DNA of 11,652 bases from CAMBDR01 sp046597185 (GTDB lineage Bacteria > Pseudomonadota > Gammaproteobacteria > Burkholderiales > Burkholderiaceae_D): NCBI GenBank assembly GCA_046597185.1, contig JBKJLF010000107.1:1-11652 (forward strand). The letters run 5' to 3'. Each line of letters opens with the position of its first letter. The stretch's first letter is position 1. Positions 1 through 7,098 of this stretch are shown here, piece after piece. The notes beneath the pieces are model-generated. The model saw nothing but the letters and a program-made list of their open reading frames with translations. It was not told the DNA's origin and ran no database searches. A program made the position numbers and the translations under genes.

Positions 1-1
1 T

Positions 2-1444
2 GTCATTAACGATGTGTAATAAGAATGTTGTTGATTTTCTGATATGGAATCTGGCCAACTCATGATTGAAACCGCCGAAGCGACACTGCGGCCTTTGCTG
101 GATGAATGTATCGCCCAGCACCAGGCTGACGCAAACGGTAAAAACTTGCGCCTGGCACTGGAGGTGGATGCACTGGTGCCGCCTGTGATCGTGTGCGATG
201 CCAAACGATTACGCCAAATCCTTCACAATTTACTCTCCAACGCCATCAAATTCAGTAGCCAGGGCGAGATTTTGCTGTATGTGCGCCTGACCAGTCAGGC
301 CACGCTACGCTTTGAAGTCAGCGACCAGGGTATCGGGATGACACAAGCGGACATGAACACCCTGTTTCAACCCTTCACCCAGGCTGATGGCTCCGACAGC
401 CGCAGCTTTGGCGGTACCGGACTGGGCCTGACGATTTGCCAGCGCTTATTGCGCTTGATGGGAGGGGAAATCGGGGTTGACAGCCAGCCTGGGCATGGCT
501 CCACCTTTTGGTTTGAGCTGCCCTTACTGCTACCAAAGCCAACCCAGGCACCCACCCCCACCCCGATGCAGGCGGGTGGGGCCATACAGCAAGCCGCGCC
601 AACGCAAACGCCAGCGCCCATGCCGGCATTCGTCCTGTCCGCAGCAGCCGACACGCCTGCCGTATCTGCGCTGGCCGACGTAGCGATTGCAACATCGCAG
701 CGCATTTTGGTGGTGGACGATAACGACATCAATCAAACCCTGATTCTGATCTTACTCAAAAAACTGGGGTTTCAGGCCGACCAGGCATGCGATGGTAGCC
801 AAGCCCTGGCCAAGCATGCCAAACAAAACTATGGTGTGATTTTGATGGATTGCCAAATGCCGATCATGGATGGCTTCGAAGCCACGCGCAAAATTCGCGA
901 AATTGAAGCGGAACAAGGTCGCCATACCGCCATTATTGCAGTTACCGCCAATGCCATGCCGGGTGACCGCGAGCGCTGCCTGCAAGCGGGCATGAATGAT
1001 TATCTGGCCAAACCATTTTACCCGGAAGCGTTTGCGGCCATGGTTCAGCGCTGGATGCCTGGCCCAGAAAGCGCGCCAAGCGCGCCCCCGTCAGTGCCCG
1101 TGATCGACTTCACCCTGCTAAACGATATTTGCGGTGGCGACGACGGCACCATTCAACACTTTCTAGATATGTTTGTTTTATCCACCGCCCCCCTGTTGCA
1201 ACGCCTGCATAATGCGGTAGAACAACATGACTTCCTTGGCATTCGCGCCGTCAACCACGAACTGGCAGGCACAGCGGCCAATTTGGGCATGCTGCAAATG
1301 CATGCATTGGTCGAACCCTTACGCAAAACCTATAACCCGCCCGATATTGTGGCAGCGGGCCAGGTGCTGCAAAAAATGGTGGAAGCCTTCGGCCGGGTCC
1401 GACAGGCAGTACTGACAAGACAACAAAATTTAGTCCAAGGTTAA
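2..1444 (+). pseudogene. Hybrid sensor histidine kinase, C-terminal part (HATPase-REC-HPt), 5' part apparently disrupted
   Basis: The intact frame runs from ATG 44 to 1444 (466 codons). It contains a GHKL ATPase domain: N-box with N62 and N66 (HNLLSNAIKF), G1 box around D94 (SDQGIGM), F box near 108-115, and G2 box 122-128 (FGGTGLGL). A Pro/Ala/Gln-rich linker follows (about 164-215), then a receiver domain (acid pair D225/D226, phospho-acceptor D269, T301, K323) and an HPt domain with likely phospho-His H405 (NHELAGTAANLG). The dimerisation domain with the autophosphorylated histidine is missing. ATG 44 has no ribosome binding site. In the same frame just upstream, bases 2-16 read VINDV and 35-46 read FSDM, the usual junction INDVLDFSDMESG of such kinases, but three stop codons (17-22, 32-34) lie between. 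I infer a longer kinase broken by a small insertion. A partial kinase expressed from ATG 44 could only work with another protein's histidine domain. Confidence 0.75.
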
Positions 1445-1513
1445 CGCCAACTCTCTCTTCCGGCCTTGCATACGGAACAATCTCAAACAATCTCAAACAT
1501 CTATCGAAAGTTC

Positions 1514-1542
1514 TTGCGTTTCAGCGCCAAATCTACAATAAT
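1514..1542 (+). promoter_or_regulatory. Predicted sigma70 promoter of hemP-bfd
   Basis: A weak -35 TTGCGT (1514-1519) is followed after 17 bases by -10 AATAAT (1537-1542, five of six consensus bases). The predicted start near 1549 falls inside the Fur-box candidate, the arrangement expected for iron repression. This is a visual prediction. Confidence 0.4.
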
Positions 1543-1545
1543 GTG

Positions 1546-1564
1546 AATACGAATTGTTCTCATT
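1546..1564 (+). promoter_or_regulatory. Fur box candidate upstream of hemP
   Basis: The 19-mer AATACGAATTGTTCTCATT matches 16 of 19 positions of the symmetric form AATGAGAATTATTCTCATT, which resembles the Fur inverted repeat. It overlaps the predicted hemP transcription start and ends 18 bases before the hemP ATG. Fur with ferrous iron would block transcription of hemP-bfd here and release it in iron shortage. The family knowledge is that hemP homologues in Burkholderiales are iron-repressed. Confidence 0.65.
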
Positions 1565-1582
1565 AAGAAGAAGCTTACGATT

Positions 1583-1789
1583 ATGACTATCCAACCCGAA
1601 TTGAATCCGATCATGCTGGCAGCATCCCCTGCTGCGCCTGAAGACAAGCCGCATTCTTTGTCCCAGGCTTTACCCCGCTTCAAGAGTGCTGATTTATTTC
1701 AGCGATCACGCGAAATCGAAATCGACCACAATGGTCGTATTTACCGCATGCGCCTGACTCATTTAAATAAACTGATCCTCACTGCCTGA
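1583..1789 (+). CDS. hemP: HemP/HmuP family hemin uptake protein
   Basis: This is a 68-residue protein. Its last 34 residues match the HemP family pattern: a short motif ending in a polar patch (SADLFQRSREIEI), then DHNGRIYRMRLTHLNKLILTA, with the characteristic H-x-G-x-x-Y-x-(L/M)-R-x-(T)-x-x-x-KLILT ending. The first 33 residues are a variable Ala/Pro-rich leader. In beta- and alphaproteobacteria HemP/HmuP is a small factor needed for expression or use of the haem uptake system. No TonB-dependent haem receptor is present in this window, so its target must be elsewhere. The start ATG is preceded by a purine-rich AGAAGAAG about ten bases upstream. It sits directly behind a Fur-box candidate and 46 bases before bfd, probably one transcript. 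Confidence 0.85.
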   Translation: MTIQPELNPIMLAASPAAPEDKPHSLSQALPRFKSADLFQRSREIEIDHNGRIYRMRLTHLNKLILTA

Positions 1790-1835
1790 CACCCGTTTTT
1801 ATCGCCGTCCCCAGCTCTTAATAAAGGTGCATATT

Positions 1836-2024
1836 ATGATAGTTTGTGTTTGCAATAATGTATCCGAGCGTGAAATTGAACAAGCGGTGCAATTGGGCAT
1901 TCGCACCATGACGCAATTGCGGCGTGATTTGGGCGTGGCCACCTGTTGCGGAAAATGCCACAGTTGCGCCAAGCAAGTCTTGCATTCGAGCTTGAAAACC
2001 ACGGATCAAGCCGTCACGGCCTAA
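1836..2024 (+). CDS. bfd: Bacterioferritin-associated ferredoxin
   Basis: This 62-residue protein carries a BFD-type [2Fe-2S] domain. Cysteines C4, C6, C38 and C41 fall exactly where the cluster ligands lie in E. coli Bfd (CxC near the N terminus, then CxxC); C37 and C44 are extra. Bfd reduces bacterioferritin so that stored ferric iron leaves as ferrous iron in the cytoplasm. I chose ATG 1836 because AAAGG at 1823-1827 is well placed (8-base spacer); an in-frame GTG at 1827 would overlap that site. With hemP it forms an iron-starvation module likely controlled by the Fur site upstream of hemP. No bacterioferritin gene is in this window. Confidence 0.88.
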   Translation: MIVCVCNNVSEREIEQAVQLGIRTMTQLRRDLGVATCCGKCHSCAKQVLHSSLKTTDQAVTA

Positions 2025-2050
2025 GCTTTCAGCAGCAATTGCGCGTAAAT

Positions 2051-2080
2051 TTGGTAAATCTGTTTTGATCGCCTTATAAT
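2051..2080 (+). promoter_or_regulatory. Predicted sigma70 promoter of the XRE regulator
   Basis: -35 TTGGTA (2051-2056) is followed after 18 bases by a perfect -10 TATAAT (2075-2080). The predicted transcription start near 2087 coincides with the upstream ATG at 2087, so translation more likely starts at ATG 2111. Confidence 0.55.
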
Positions 2081-2110
2081 CGATCCATGATGATTACGTT
2101 TAAGGCTACC

Positions 2111-2869
2111 ATGCGTGTCACTGCTATTGTTGATACTTTAAAACGCGAACTCAAAGCGCGCGGTATTACCTACGCCGATCTGGCGCAACGCATCGACCTC
2201 TCCGAGGCCAGCATCAAGCGCATTTTCGCGCAAAGGAATTTTACGCTGGAGCGGCTGGATCAAATTCTGCAAGCCACCGGCATCGAATTACACGAGCTAA
2301 CCCAGGATTTAAACCCGGAAAGCCGCTTGATTTCGCAATTGAATTTGACGCAAGAAAAAGAAATCATCCGCGATGCCAAATTATTTGTGACGGCGGTATC
2401 GGCCTTGAATTTACTCAGCGTCGAACAAATGGTGGAACTTTACCAGTTTAGCTTGCCCGAGGTAATCGGCAATTTGGTGCGGCTCGATAAAATTGGCTTT
2501 CTGGAATTACTACCGAATAACCGCATCAAACTGCTGGTCTCGCGCACGTTTCAATGGATACCGAATGGCCCGATTCACAGTCATTTTCGCGAATTGGCAG
2601 GGCGGGATTTTTTAAATGCCAAGTTTGATGGCGAACAGGAGATGATGCAATTATTCAACGTCATGCTATCGCAACACTCGATTGCCAGCCTGTTGCAGCG
2701 CCTGCGCCAATTGGTGCGCGAAGTGTCACAACAACACCAGGATGATGCAAAATTACCCTTTGAACAACGCCATGCGATCAGTTTTTTGCTGGCGGCACGG
2801 CGTTGGATACCGCAATCGTTTCAAAGTTTGGCGCGCATGCCCGCAAACCAGGAAACCCCGGATCAATGA
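2111..2869 (+). CDS. XRE-family helix-turn-helix transcriptional regulator
   Basis: This is a 252-residue predicted cytoplasmic DNA-binding protein. Residues 10-62 form a Cro/CI-type helix-turn-helix: LKARGITYADLAQRI, then recognition helix SEASIKRIF, then FTLERLDQILQATGIEL. Residues about 80-150 look like a second helix-rich or winged-helix segment (LSVEQMVELYQFSLPEVIGNLVRLDKIGFLELL), and 155-240 is a helical C-terminal region, a layout seen in uncharacterised regulators of Burkholderiales and gammaproteobacteria. ATG 2111 is preferred over the ATGs at 2087 and 2090 because TAAGG (2101-2105) is spaced five bases from it and the predicted transcript begins near 2087. It stands alone, with its own promoter, after bfd and convergent with hemH. 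Its targets cannot be told from sequence; a role in iron or haem control is only a guess from position. Confidence 0.8.
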   Translation: MRVTAIVDTLKRELKARGITYADLAQRIDLSEASIKRIFAQRNFTLERLDQILQATGIELHELTQDLNPESRLISQLNLTQEKEIIRDAKLFVTAVSALNLLSVEQMVELYQFSLPEVIGNLVRLDKIGFLELLPNNRIKLLVSRTFQWIPNGPIHSHFRELAGRDFLNAKFDGEQEMMQLFNVMLSQHSIASLLQRLRQLVREVSQQHQDDAKLPFEQRHAISFLLAARRWIPQSFQSLARMPANQETPDQ

Positions 2870-2961
2870 CGATGAATGACGGGGCGACCGTCGTTGGGCG
2901 GCGATCCGAGGGCGACCGACTAATCTCAAATTGATTGCGACGTAGCACTTATCACTCAGCA

Positions 2962-4071
2962 TCACTGCCCCGCACCCAAACGCAAGGCTTCGGCACGCGA
3001 GATTTCAGCCTGCTTTTTCTCGTACTCGCGCTCCATCGGTGCCAGCATGGTGGGCCAGCCGATCAAATGTTGCTCGGCAATTTCAGCCAGCGCGTGTATC
3101 CATTTGGGCGATTGGTTGCCGCAAGCGATGTAATGAAATTCCTTGCCACCCGCTTGCAAAAACGCTTGTTTGACTTCGATTTGGATTTCTTCCAGCGTTT
3201 CCAGACAATCGCTAATGAAACCGGGGCAAATCACATCGATCCGGCCTATCCCCTTTTGCGCCAATTGCTGCAAGCTGGGCAAGGTGTAGGGTTCCAGCCA
3301 TTTCGCCTTACCAAAGCGCGATTGAAACGTCACCAAATATTGATCCGGCGTTAAGCGCAATTGCTCGGCCAGCAGGCGCGCGGTTTTATAGCATTCGCAA
3401 TGGTAGGGGTCACCCAGGGTCAGGCTGCGTTGCGGCACGCCGTGAAAACTCAATACCAATTTTTGGCCGCGCCCATTTTGTTCCCAGTAAGCCAGCACCG
3501 AATCCCTGAGCGCCCGGATATAGGCTTCATGATCATGATAATGCTTGACGAAACGCAATTCCGGCACATTGCGCACCTTGGCATAGTGCGCAAAGACGGT
3601 ATCGAAAATTGACGCCGTGGTGGTGGCGGAATATTGCGGGTAGGCGGGCAAGATTAAAATGCGATCAAAACCGTCTGCCTTGAGTTTATCCAATACCTGG
3701 CCAATGCCCGGATTGCCATAACTCATCGCGTACACCACTTTTAAACCGCCATGGCCGCGCTCACCCAAATAGCCTTGCATTAAGGTGGCTTGTTTTTGGG
3801 TATGCACTTTGAGCGGTGAACCGTCTTTGGTCCAAATCATTTCATATTTTTTGGCCGACTTGCCTGCCCGAAATGGCAGGATAATGCCGTTTAAAATCCA
3901 CCACCATATCGCCTTGGGGATTTCAACCACGCGCGGATCGGATAAAAATTGGCGCAAATACGGCCGCACAGCGGCTGCCGTGGGTGCGTCCGGCGTGCCG
4001 AGATTGATTAAGACCACGGCGGTTTTATCGATACTGCCGTGGGTATGGGGTGGTTCTTTACGAAATGACAT
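2962..4071 (-). CDS. hemH: Ferrochelatase
   Basis: This 369-residue protein is about the usual size for proteobacterial ferrochelatase. It inserts ferrous iron into protoporphyrin IX, the last step of haem b synthesis, at the inner face of the membrane. Visible signatures are VVLINLGTPDAP near 19-30, the conserved LPAYPQYSATTT (141-152), LSFHGVPQRS with catalytic H210, and CPGFISDCLETLEEI with acidic E291 next to the porphyrin pocket. The C terminus (about 350-369) is charged and variable. It is third in the minus-strand order nadK, recN, hemH, but the 117-base gap contains a good -10 element, so it probably has its own promoter. The start ATG has little ribosome-binding complementarity. It converges on the XRE regulator gene with 92 bases between stop codons and no clear terminator. 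Confidence 0.95.
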   Translation of the reverse strand: MSFRKEPPHTHGSIDKTAVVLINLGTPDAPTAAAVRPYLRQFLSDPRVVEIPKAIWWWILNGIILPFRAGKSAKKYEMIWTKDGSPLKVHTQKQATLMQGYLGERGHGGLKVVYAMSYGNPGIGQVLDKLKADGFDRILILPAYPQYSATTTASIFDTVFAHYAKVRNVPELRFVKHYHDHEAYIRALRDSVLAYWEQNGRGQKLVLSFHGVPQRSLTLGDPYHCECYKTARLLAEQLRLTPDQYLVTFQSRFGKAKWLEPYTLPSLQQLAQKGIGRIDVICPGFISDCLETLEEIQIEVKQAFLQAGGKEFHYIACGNQSPKWIHALAEIAEQHLIGWPTMLAPMEREYEKKQAEISRAEALRLGAGQ

Positions 4072-4103
4072 AAGTTGCCAGCAAGAAAATTGATTTAAGC
4101 GTC

Positions 4104-4109
4104 ATTATA
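4104..4109 (-). promoter_or_regulatory. Predicted -10 element of a hemH promoter
   Basis: On the minus strand a perfect TATAAT lies 32 bases before the hemH ATG. The best -35 is TTGTCG with a long 20-base spacer, so the promoter may be weak or activator-dependent. No Fur box is visible next to it. Confidence 0.4.
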
Positions 4110-4139
4110 AGTTTGAATCCACTGCCAGACGACAAGTGA

Positions 4140-4178
4140 GGGGCTTTTTCATGCCGATCATGTCGCAAAATCTGCCCC
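4140..4178 (-). other. Imperfect hairpin between recN and hemH
   Basis: Minus-strand reading: GGGGC, then TTTT after a 3-base bulge, then CATG, loop ATCGG, CATG, AAAA, then GCCCC. The nested arms can fold into an interrupted stem of about 13 pairs. No T-run follows on either strand, so it is not a textbook intrinsic terminator. It lies 10 bases after the recN stop and could terminate recN weakly, stabilise its 3' end, or be a processing site. Confidence 0.4.
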
Positions 4179-4188
4179 GTAGATAACA

Positions 4189-5880
4189 CTAAGAGGCCAA
4201 TAACTCGCGCGCATGGCGGCGCGTGGTAGCGGTAATTTCCACCCCGCCCAACATGCGCGCCACCTCTTCTACCCGTGCTTTGCTATCCAAAACCGCAATG
4301 CGCGATACGGTTTTGCCCTGCTCGGTATCATCATTGACCAGACTCTTACTGACCTGGAAATGGGCATTGGCCTGGCTGGCAACCTGTGGCAAATGCGTCA
4401 CACATAACACCTGATGTTGCTGGCCCAGGCGTTTTAACAAGCGCCCCACCACTTCGGCCACGGCACCGCCGATACCGCTATCAACTTCATCGAAAATCAA
4501 GGTCGGGGTATTGCTCACCGCAATCACGGTAATGGCCAGCGCAATACGCGCCATTTCACCACCAGAAGCCACCTTGGCCAAGGGGCGCGGCGCACTGCCA
4601 GCATGGCCGGCGACTAAAAACTCCACCGTTTCTTGCCCGTATGCGCCTGCCGCGCCCGCCTCGCAGGGGTGCAAGGCCACTTCAAAACAACCGCCGCCCA
4701 TACTTAATTCTTGCATCGCCGCCGTTACCGCTGCACTCATTTTTATGGCGGCCTTGCGGCGCGCGCCAGAAATACCCTCGGCCAGGGTTTGATATTGCGC
4801 CCAAGCCGCCTGCTCTTGCTGGCGCAAACCATCCAAATCGCTGGCTACCAGCAATTGTTCAAGTTGCCCGGCCAATTCCTGATAATGGGCCGGCAATTGC
4901 TCAGGTTCGACGCGAAATTTACGCGCCATCGAATGCAAGGCATCCAAACGTGCCTCGACTTGCTGCAAGCGTTGCGGGTCCAGCTCAACCCGGCCCAGGT
5001 AATCGTTCAGGGCATACACCGCTTCTTGCAAATGGATGCGGGCGGGTTCCAGGCAATCCAGAACCGTTTGTAATTGATCGTCCAAACTGAGTAATTTACC
5101 CAATTTTTGGTTCAGACTGGATAAGCTGGAGAGTAAGGGGTAATCCGATTCCGAAATCGTGGCCAAGGCTTCCTGCGCGCCTTCGAGCAAACTCGCGGCA
5201 TGCGCCAGGCGGCTGTGTTCGTGGCCGATTTCAGTCCACTCGCCTTCTTTCAAGGCCAGCTTTTCCAATTCGGCCACTTGCCACTCCAACCGTTCGCGCT
5301 CCAAACCACTTTGGCGCGCAGTACTCTCTGCCGCTTCGCGTTGGCGCAACAGATTGCGCCATGCCTTGTGCGCCATGGCCATGGCTTTTAATTGCGCGCC
5401 CACGGCTTCATCGTCTTGCGCCATTTGTTGATCTAACATGGCACGCTGGGCTTCGGTTTTAAGCAATGACTGATGCATGTGCTGGCCGTGGATATCAACC
5501 AACATTTCGCCAATTTCGCGCAACTGGGCTGCTGTGGCGCTAATGCCATTGATAAACGCCTTCGAGCGCCCCGCCTGATCGATCACCCGGCGCAACAACA
5601 CGCTGCCCTCATCCCCCGCGTATTCATGCTGCGCCAACCAGGCATCAACCTCGTGATTGGTGGAAAATTCGGTGGAAAATTCGGCGCTAATATCAGCCCG
5701 GTTGGCCCCATCGCGCACCATCGAGGCTTCACCGCGCCCGCCCAACGCCAAAGTGAGCGCATCAATCAAAATCGATTTACCTGCACCAGTTTCACCGGTA
5801 AACACCGTAAAACCACTGGAAAATTCAAGTTCAATGACATCTACAATAACAAAATCACGAATCGATAAAGTACGCAGCAT
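4189..5880 (-). CDS. recN: DNA repair protein RecN
   Basis: This is a 563-residue SMC-like ATPase, close to the 553 of E. coli RecN. It acts in recombinational repair of double-strand breaks. The N-terminal head begins MLRTLSIRDFVIVD and holds Walker A GETGAGKS (29-36) and a Q-loop region DIHGQHMHQSLL (129-140). The middle is a long Glu/Gln/Leu/Ala-rich coiled coil. The C-terminal head has the ABC signature VASGGEMAR (about 437-445), Walker B with TLIFDEVDSGIGG (about 460-472), and the H-loop CVTHLPQVA. ATG 5880 fits the family N terminus; the longer frame uses a TTG at 5898. A 12-base tandem duplication adds a second EFST at residues 67-74. No LexA site of the CTG-N10-CAG type is visible upstream. 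It follows nadK by 53 AT-rich bases. Confidence 0.95.
   Translation of the reverse strand: MLRTLSIRDFVIVDVIELEFSSGFTVFTGETGAGKSILIDALTLALGGRGEASMVRDGANRADISAEFSTEFSTNHEVDAWLAQHEYAGDEGSVLLRRVIDQAGRSKAFINGISATAAQLREIGEMLVDIHGQHMHQSLLKTEAQRAMLDQQMAQDDEAVGAQLKAMAMAHKAWRNLLRQREAAESTARQSGLERERLEWQVAELEKLALKEGEWTEIGHEHSRLAHAASLLEGAQEALATISESDYPLLSSLSSLNQKLGKLLSLDDQLQTVLDCLEPARIHLQEAVYALNDYLGRVELDPQRLQQVEARLDALHSMARKFRVEPEQLPAHYQELAGQLEQLLVASDLDGLRQQEQAAWAQYQTLAEGISGARRKAAIKMSAAVTAAMQELSMGGGCFEVALHPCEAGAAGAYGQETVEFLVAGHAGSAPRPLAKVASGGEMARIALAITVIAVSNTPTLIFDEVDSGIGGAVAEVVGRLLKRLGQQHQVLCVTHLPQVASQANAHFQVSKSLVNDDTEQGKTVSRIAVLDSKARVEEVARMLGGVEITATTRRHARELLAS
5659..5682. repeat. 12-bp tandem duplication inside recN
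   Basis: GGTGGAAAATTC occurs twice in direct succession (5659-5670 and 5671-5682). It is in frame and encodes EFST twice (residues 67-74), so RecN is lengthened by four residues without a frameshift. Confidence 0.9.
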
Positions 5881-5896
5881 AGGAAGCAATATAAAC

Positions 5897-5924
5897 AATA
5901 TAAAATAATTAAAACAACAAACAA
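5897..5924 (-). promoter_or_regulatory. Possible recN promoter in the nadK-recN gap
   Basis: On the minus strand TTGTTT (5924-5919) and TATATT (5902-5897) are separated by 16 bases within a very AT-rich gap. The start would be only about ten bases before the recN ATG, which would fit the lack of a ribosome binding site. AT-richness makes chance matches likely. Confidence 0.28.
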
Positions 5925-5933
5925 AGGATGAAT

Positions 5934-6824
5934 TTATTTCTTATCAGCTGATGGATATTCATTCCAGTGTAATTTTTCTCGCAAGGTATCGTAATAACTC
6001 CAACCCAAAGGATGCAAAAAGGTAACCGTATGTGGCGAGCGCTTGATGCTGATCAAATCATGATGTTCGAGCGTGGCAAAGGATTGCATATCAAAATTGA
6101 GGCTGGTATTGCGTCCACCCATGACTTCAATTTTAATTTCGCTGGTGTCGGGCACCACAATCGGGCGATTCGATAAAGAATGGGGGGCAATCGGCACCAA
6201 CACAATCCCGTTCAGGGTCGGGTGCAGCAAAGGGCCACCAGCGGATAAGGAATAGGCAGTGGAACCGGTCGGCGTGGCCACGATCATACCGTCTGAGCGT
6301 TGGTGATACATGAAGTGGTCTTCCACCTCAACCCGCAATTCCACCATGCCCGCACCCGAACCACGCGCCACCACGATATCGTTTAAGGCCAAGCCAAAAA
6401 TCACCGCCGCGCCCTTGCGAATGACGCGCCCTTCCAACATGCCGCGCCGCTCCGACTTATAATTGCCCGCCAGAATTTCAGCCAAAACCGGCATCATCTG
6501 GGTGCGCGAAATATCGGTAATAAACCCCAAATTACCATGATTTATACCGATCAAGGGCACATCAAACGGGGCCAGCAAGCGGGCAATGCCCAGCATGGTG
6601 CCATCACCGCCGAGCACAATGGCCACATCAGCATGCAAGCCAATGTCGGTGGGCGTCATGGCCGCAACGCCTTTGACCATCGATTTGAGCGCCTGATTAT
6701 GCGCGGTTTCAATTTCAAAGATGACGGTATGACCGCTCGATTGAAGAAAATCAACGATTTGCTTCAAGGAATGTTCGATTCCGGGGGTATGCTGTCTACC
6801 GACCAGCGCAATAGTTTTTGGCAT
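5934..6824 (-). CDS. nadK: NAD kinase
   Basis: This 296-residue protein is the typical length of a bacterial ATP/polyphosphate-NAD kinase. It phosphorylates NAD to NADP in the cytosol. It has the hallmark LGGDGTML (71-78, catalytic D74), NHGNLGFITD (95-104), the NAD-binding NDIVVARG (148-155), and the conserved TPTGSTAYSLSAGGP (184-198). The frame is open upstream to 6941, but MPKTIALVGRQ at 6824 matches the family start and the extra 39 residues look like translated leader. No strong ribosome binding site is seen. It is the first gene of the minus-strand series nadK, recN, hemH and is divergent from hrcA across 274 bases. Confidence 0.95.
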   Translation of the reverse strand: MPKTIALVGRQHTPGIEHSLKQIVDFLQSSGHTVIFEIETAHNQALKSMVKGVAAMTPTDIGLHADVAIVLGGDGTMLGIARLLAPFDVPLIGINHGNLGFITDISRTQMMPVLAEILAGNYKSERRGMLEGRVIRKGAAVIFGLALNDIVVARGSGAGMVELRVEVEDHFMYHQRSDGMIVATPTGSTAYSLSAGGPLLHPTLNGIVLVPIAPHSLSNRPIVVPDTSEIKIEVMGGRNTSLNFDMQSFATLEHHDLISIKRSPHTVTFLHPLGWSYYDTLREKLHWNEYPSADKK

Positions 6825-6888
6825 GATGAACGTAATGGGTTGCTGTAGGCGAAACGAATTGACTCGTGGGTGGCTCAGTACGATTGAG

Positions 6889-6897
6889 ATTAAACCA
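6889..6897 (-). promoter_or_regulatory. Possible extended -10 promoter of nadK
   Basis: The minus strand reads TGGTTTAAT, an extended -10 form (TG-N plus TTTAAT, five of six), about 65 bases before the nadK ATG. There is no good -35 at 17 bases; instead a perfect inverted repeat GCCGC-GAT-GCGGC (6905-6917) occupies the spacer region. Confidence 0.35.
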
Positions 6898-6904
6898 TAA
6901 ATTC

Positions 6905-6917
6905 GCCGCGATGCGGC
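6905..6917. repeat. Perfect small inverted repeat in the nadK-hrcA gap
   Basis: GCCGC-GAT-GCGGC is a perfect 5+3+5 inverted repeat lying just upstream of the possible nadK -10 element. It could be an operator or chance. A second perfect palindrome, TTGATCAA, lies at 6934-6941. Confidence 0.5.
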
Positions 6918-7031
6918 AGGACTTTGAAAGTGCTTGATCAAATAAAAACTTTAGTATGCCTGCGTTGGGTCGCTGATCACAAAAGCGAGCATGAAAACCA
7001 CACAAGCTGACGACATTCCGCAACGCCGAAT

Positions 7032-7058
7032 GTGGCACAATCCCATAATGAGTGCTAC
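7032..7058 (+). promoter_or_regulatory. Degenerate CIRCE-like operator upstream of hrcA
   Basis: CIRCE, the HrcA operator, is TTAGCACTC-N9-GAGTGCTAA. Here GTGGCACAA (7032-7040), nine bases, and GAGTGCTAC (7050-7058) match five and eight of nine positions respectively, with the spacing exactly right. The two arms also pair with each other (GTGGCAC against GTGCTAC, one mismatch). A CATAAT (7044-7049) that could be a -10 lies between the arms. The element ends 40 bases before the likely hrcA ATG. I infer HrcA autorepression; the left arm is weak. Confidence 0.5.
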
Positions 7059-7098
7059 TCTATCGGCAACGATAGCAAAAACCATGGATCGCCTTCCT

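Noticed and set aside
367..736. Several minus- and plus-strand open frames of 68-121 codons across the kinase linker
   Set aside because: They are shadows of the kinase frame in a Pro/Ala-rich, GC-rich stretch, with no ribosome binding sites and no recognisable domains.
1477..1496. Two tandem copies of ACAATCTCAA after the kinase gene
   Set aside because: Two short copies with no dyad or neighbouring signal; most likely incidental.
2882..2918. Direct repeat GGGCGACCG at 2882-2890 and 2910-2918 in the convergent XRE-hemH gap
   Set aside because: It is only nine bases, does not form a stem with a T-run, and cannot be assigned as a terminator for either gene.
2935..3612. Plus-strand open frames of 139 and 83 codons over hemH
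   Set aside because: They are antisense to a clearly conserved ferrochelatase and have no own features.
5881..5960. Possible LexA box before recN
   Set aside because: The only CTG...CAG pair near here has a spacing of 14 bases, not 10, and lies inside nadK.
6825..6941. 39-residue N-terminal extension of NadK
   Set aside because: It is unlike any NadK N terminus, and the family start MPKTIALVG is at 6824.
7031..7049. Sigma54 promoter suggested by TGGCAC upstream of hrcA
   Set aside because: The -12 GC element is missing at the required distance; the TGGCAC is better explained as the left arm of the CIRCE-like repeat.
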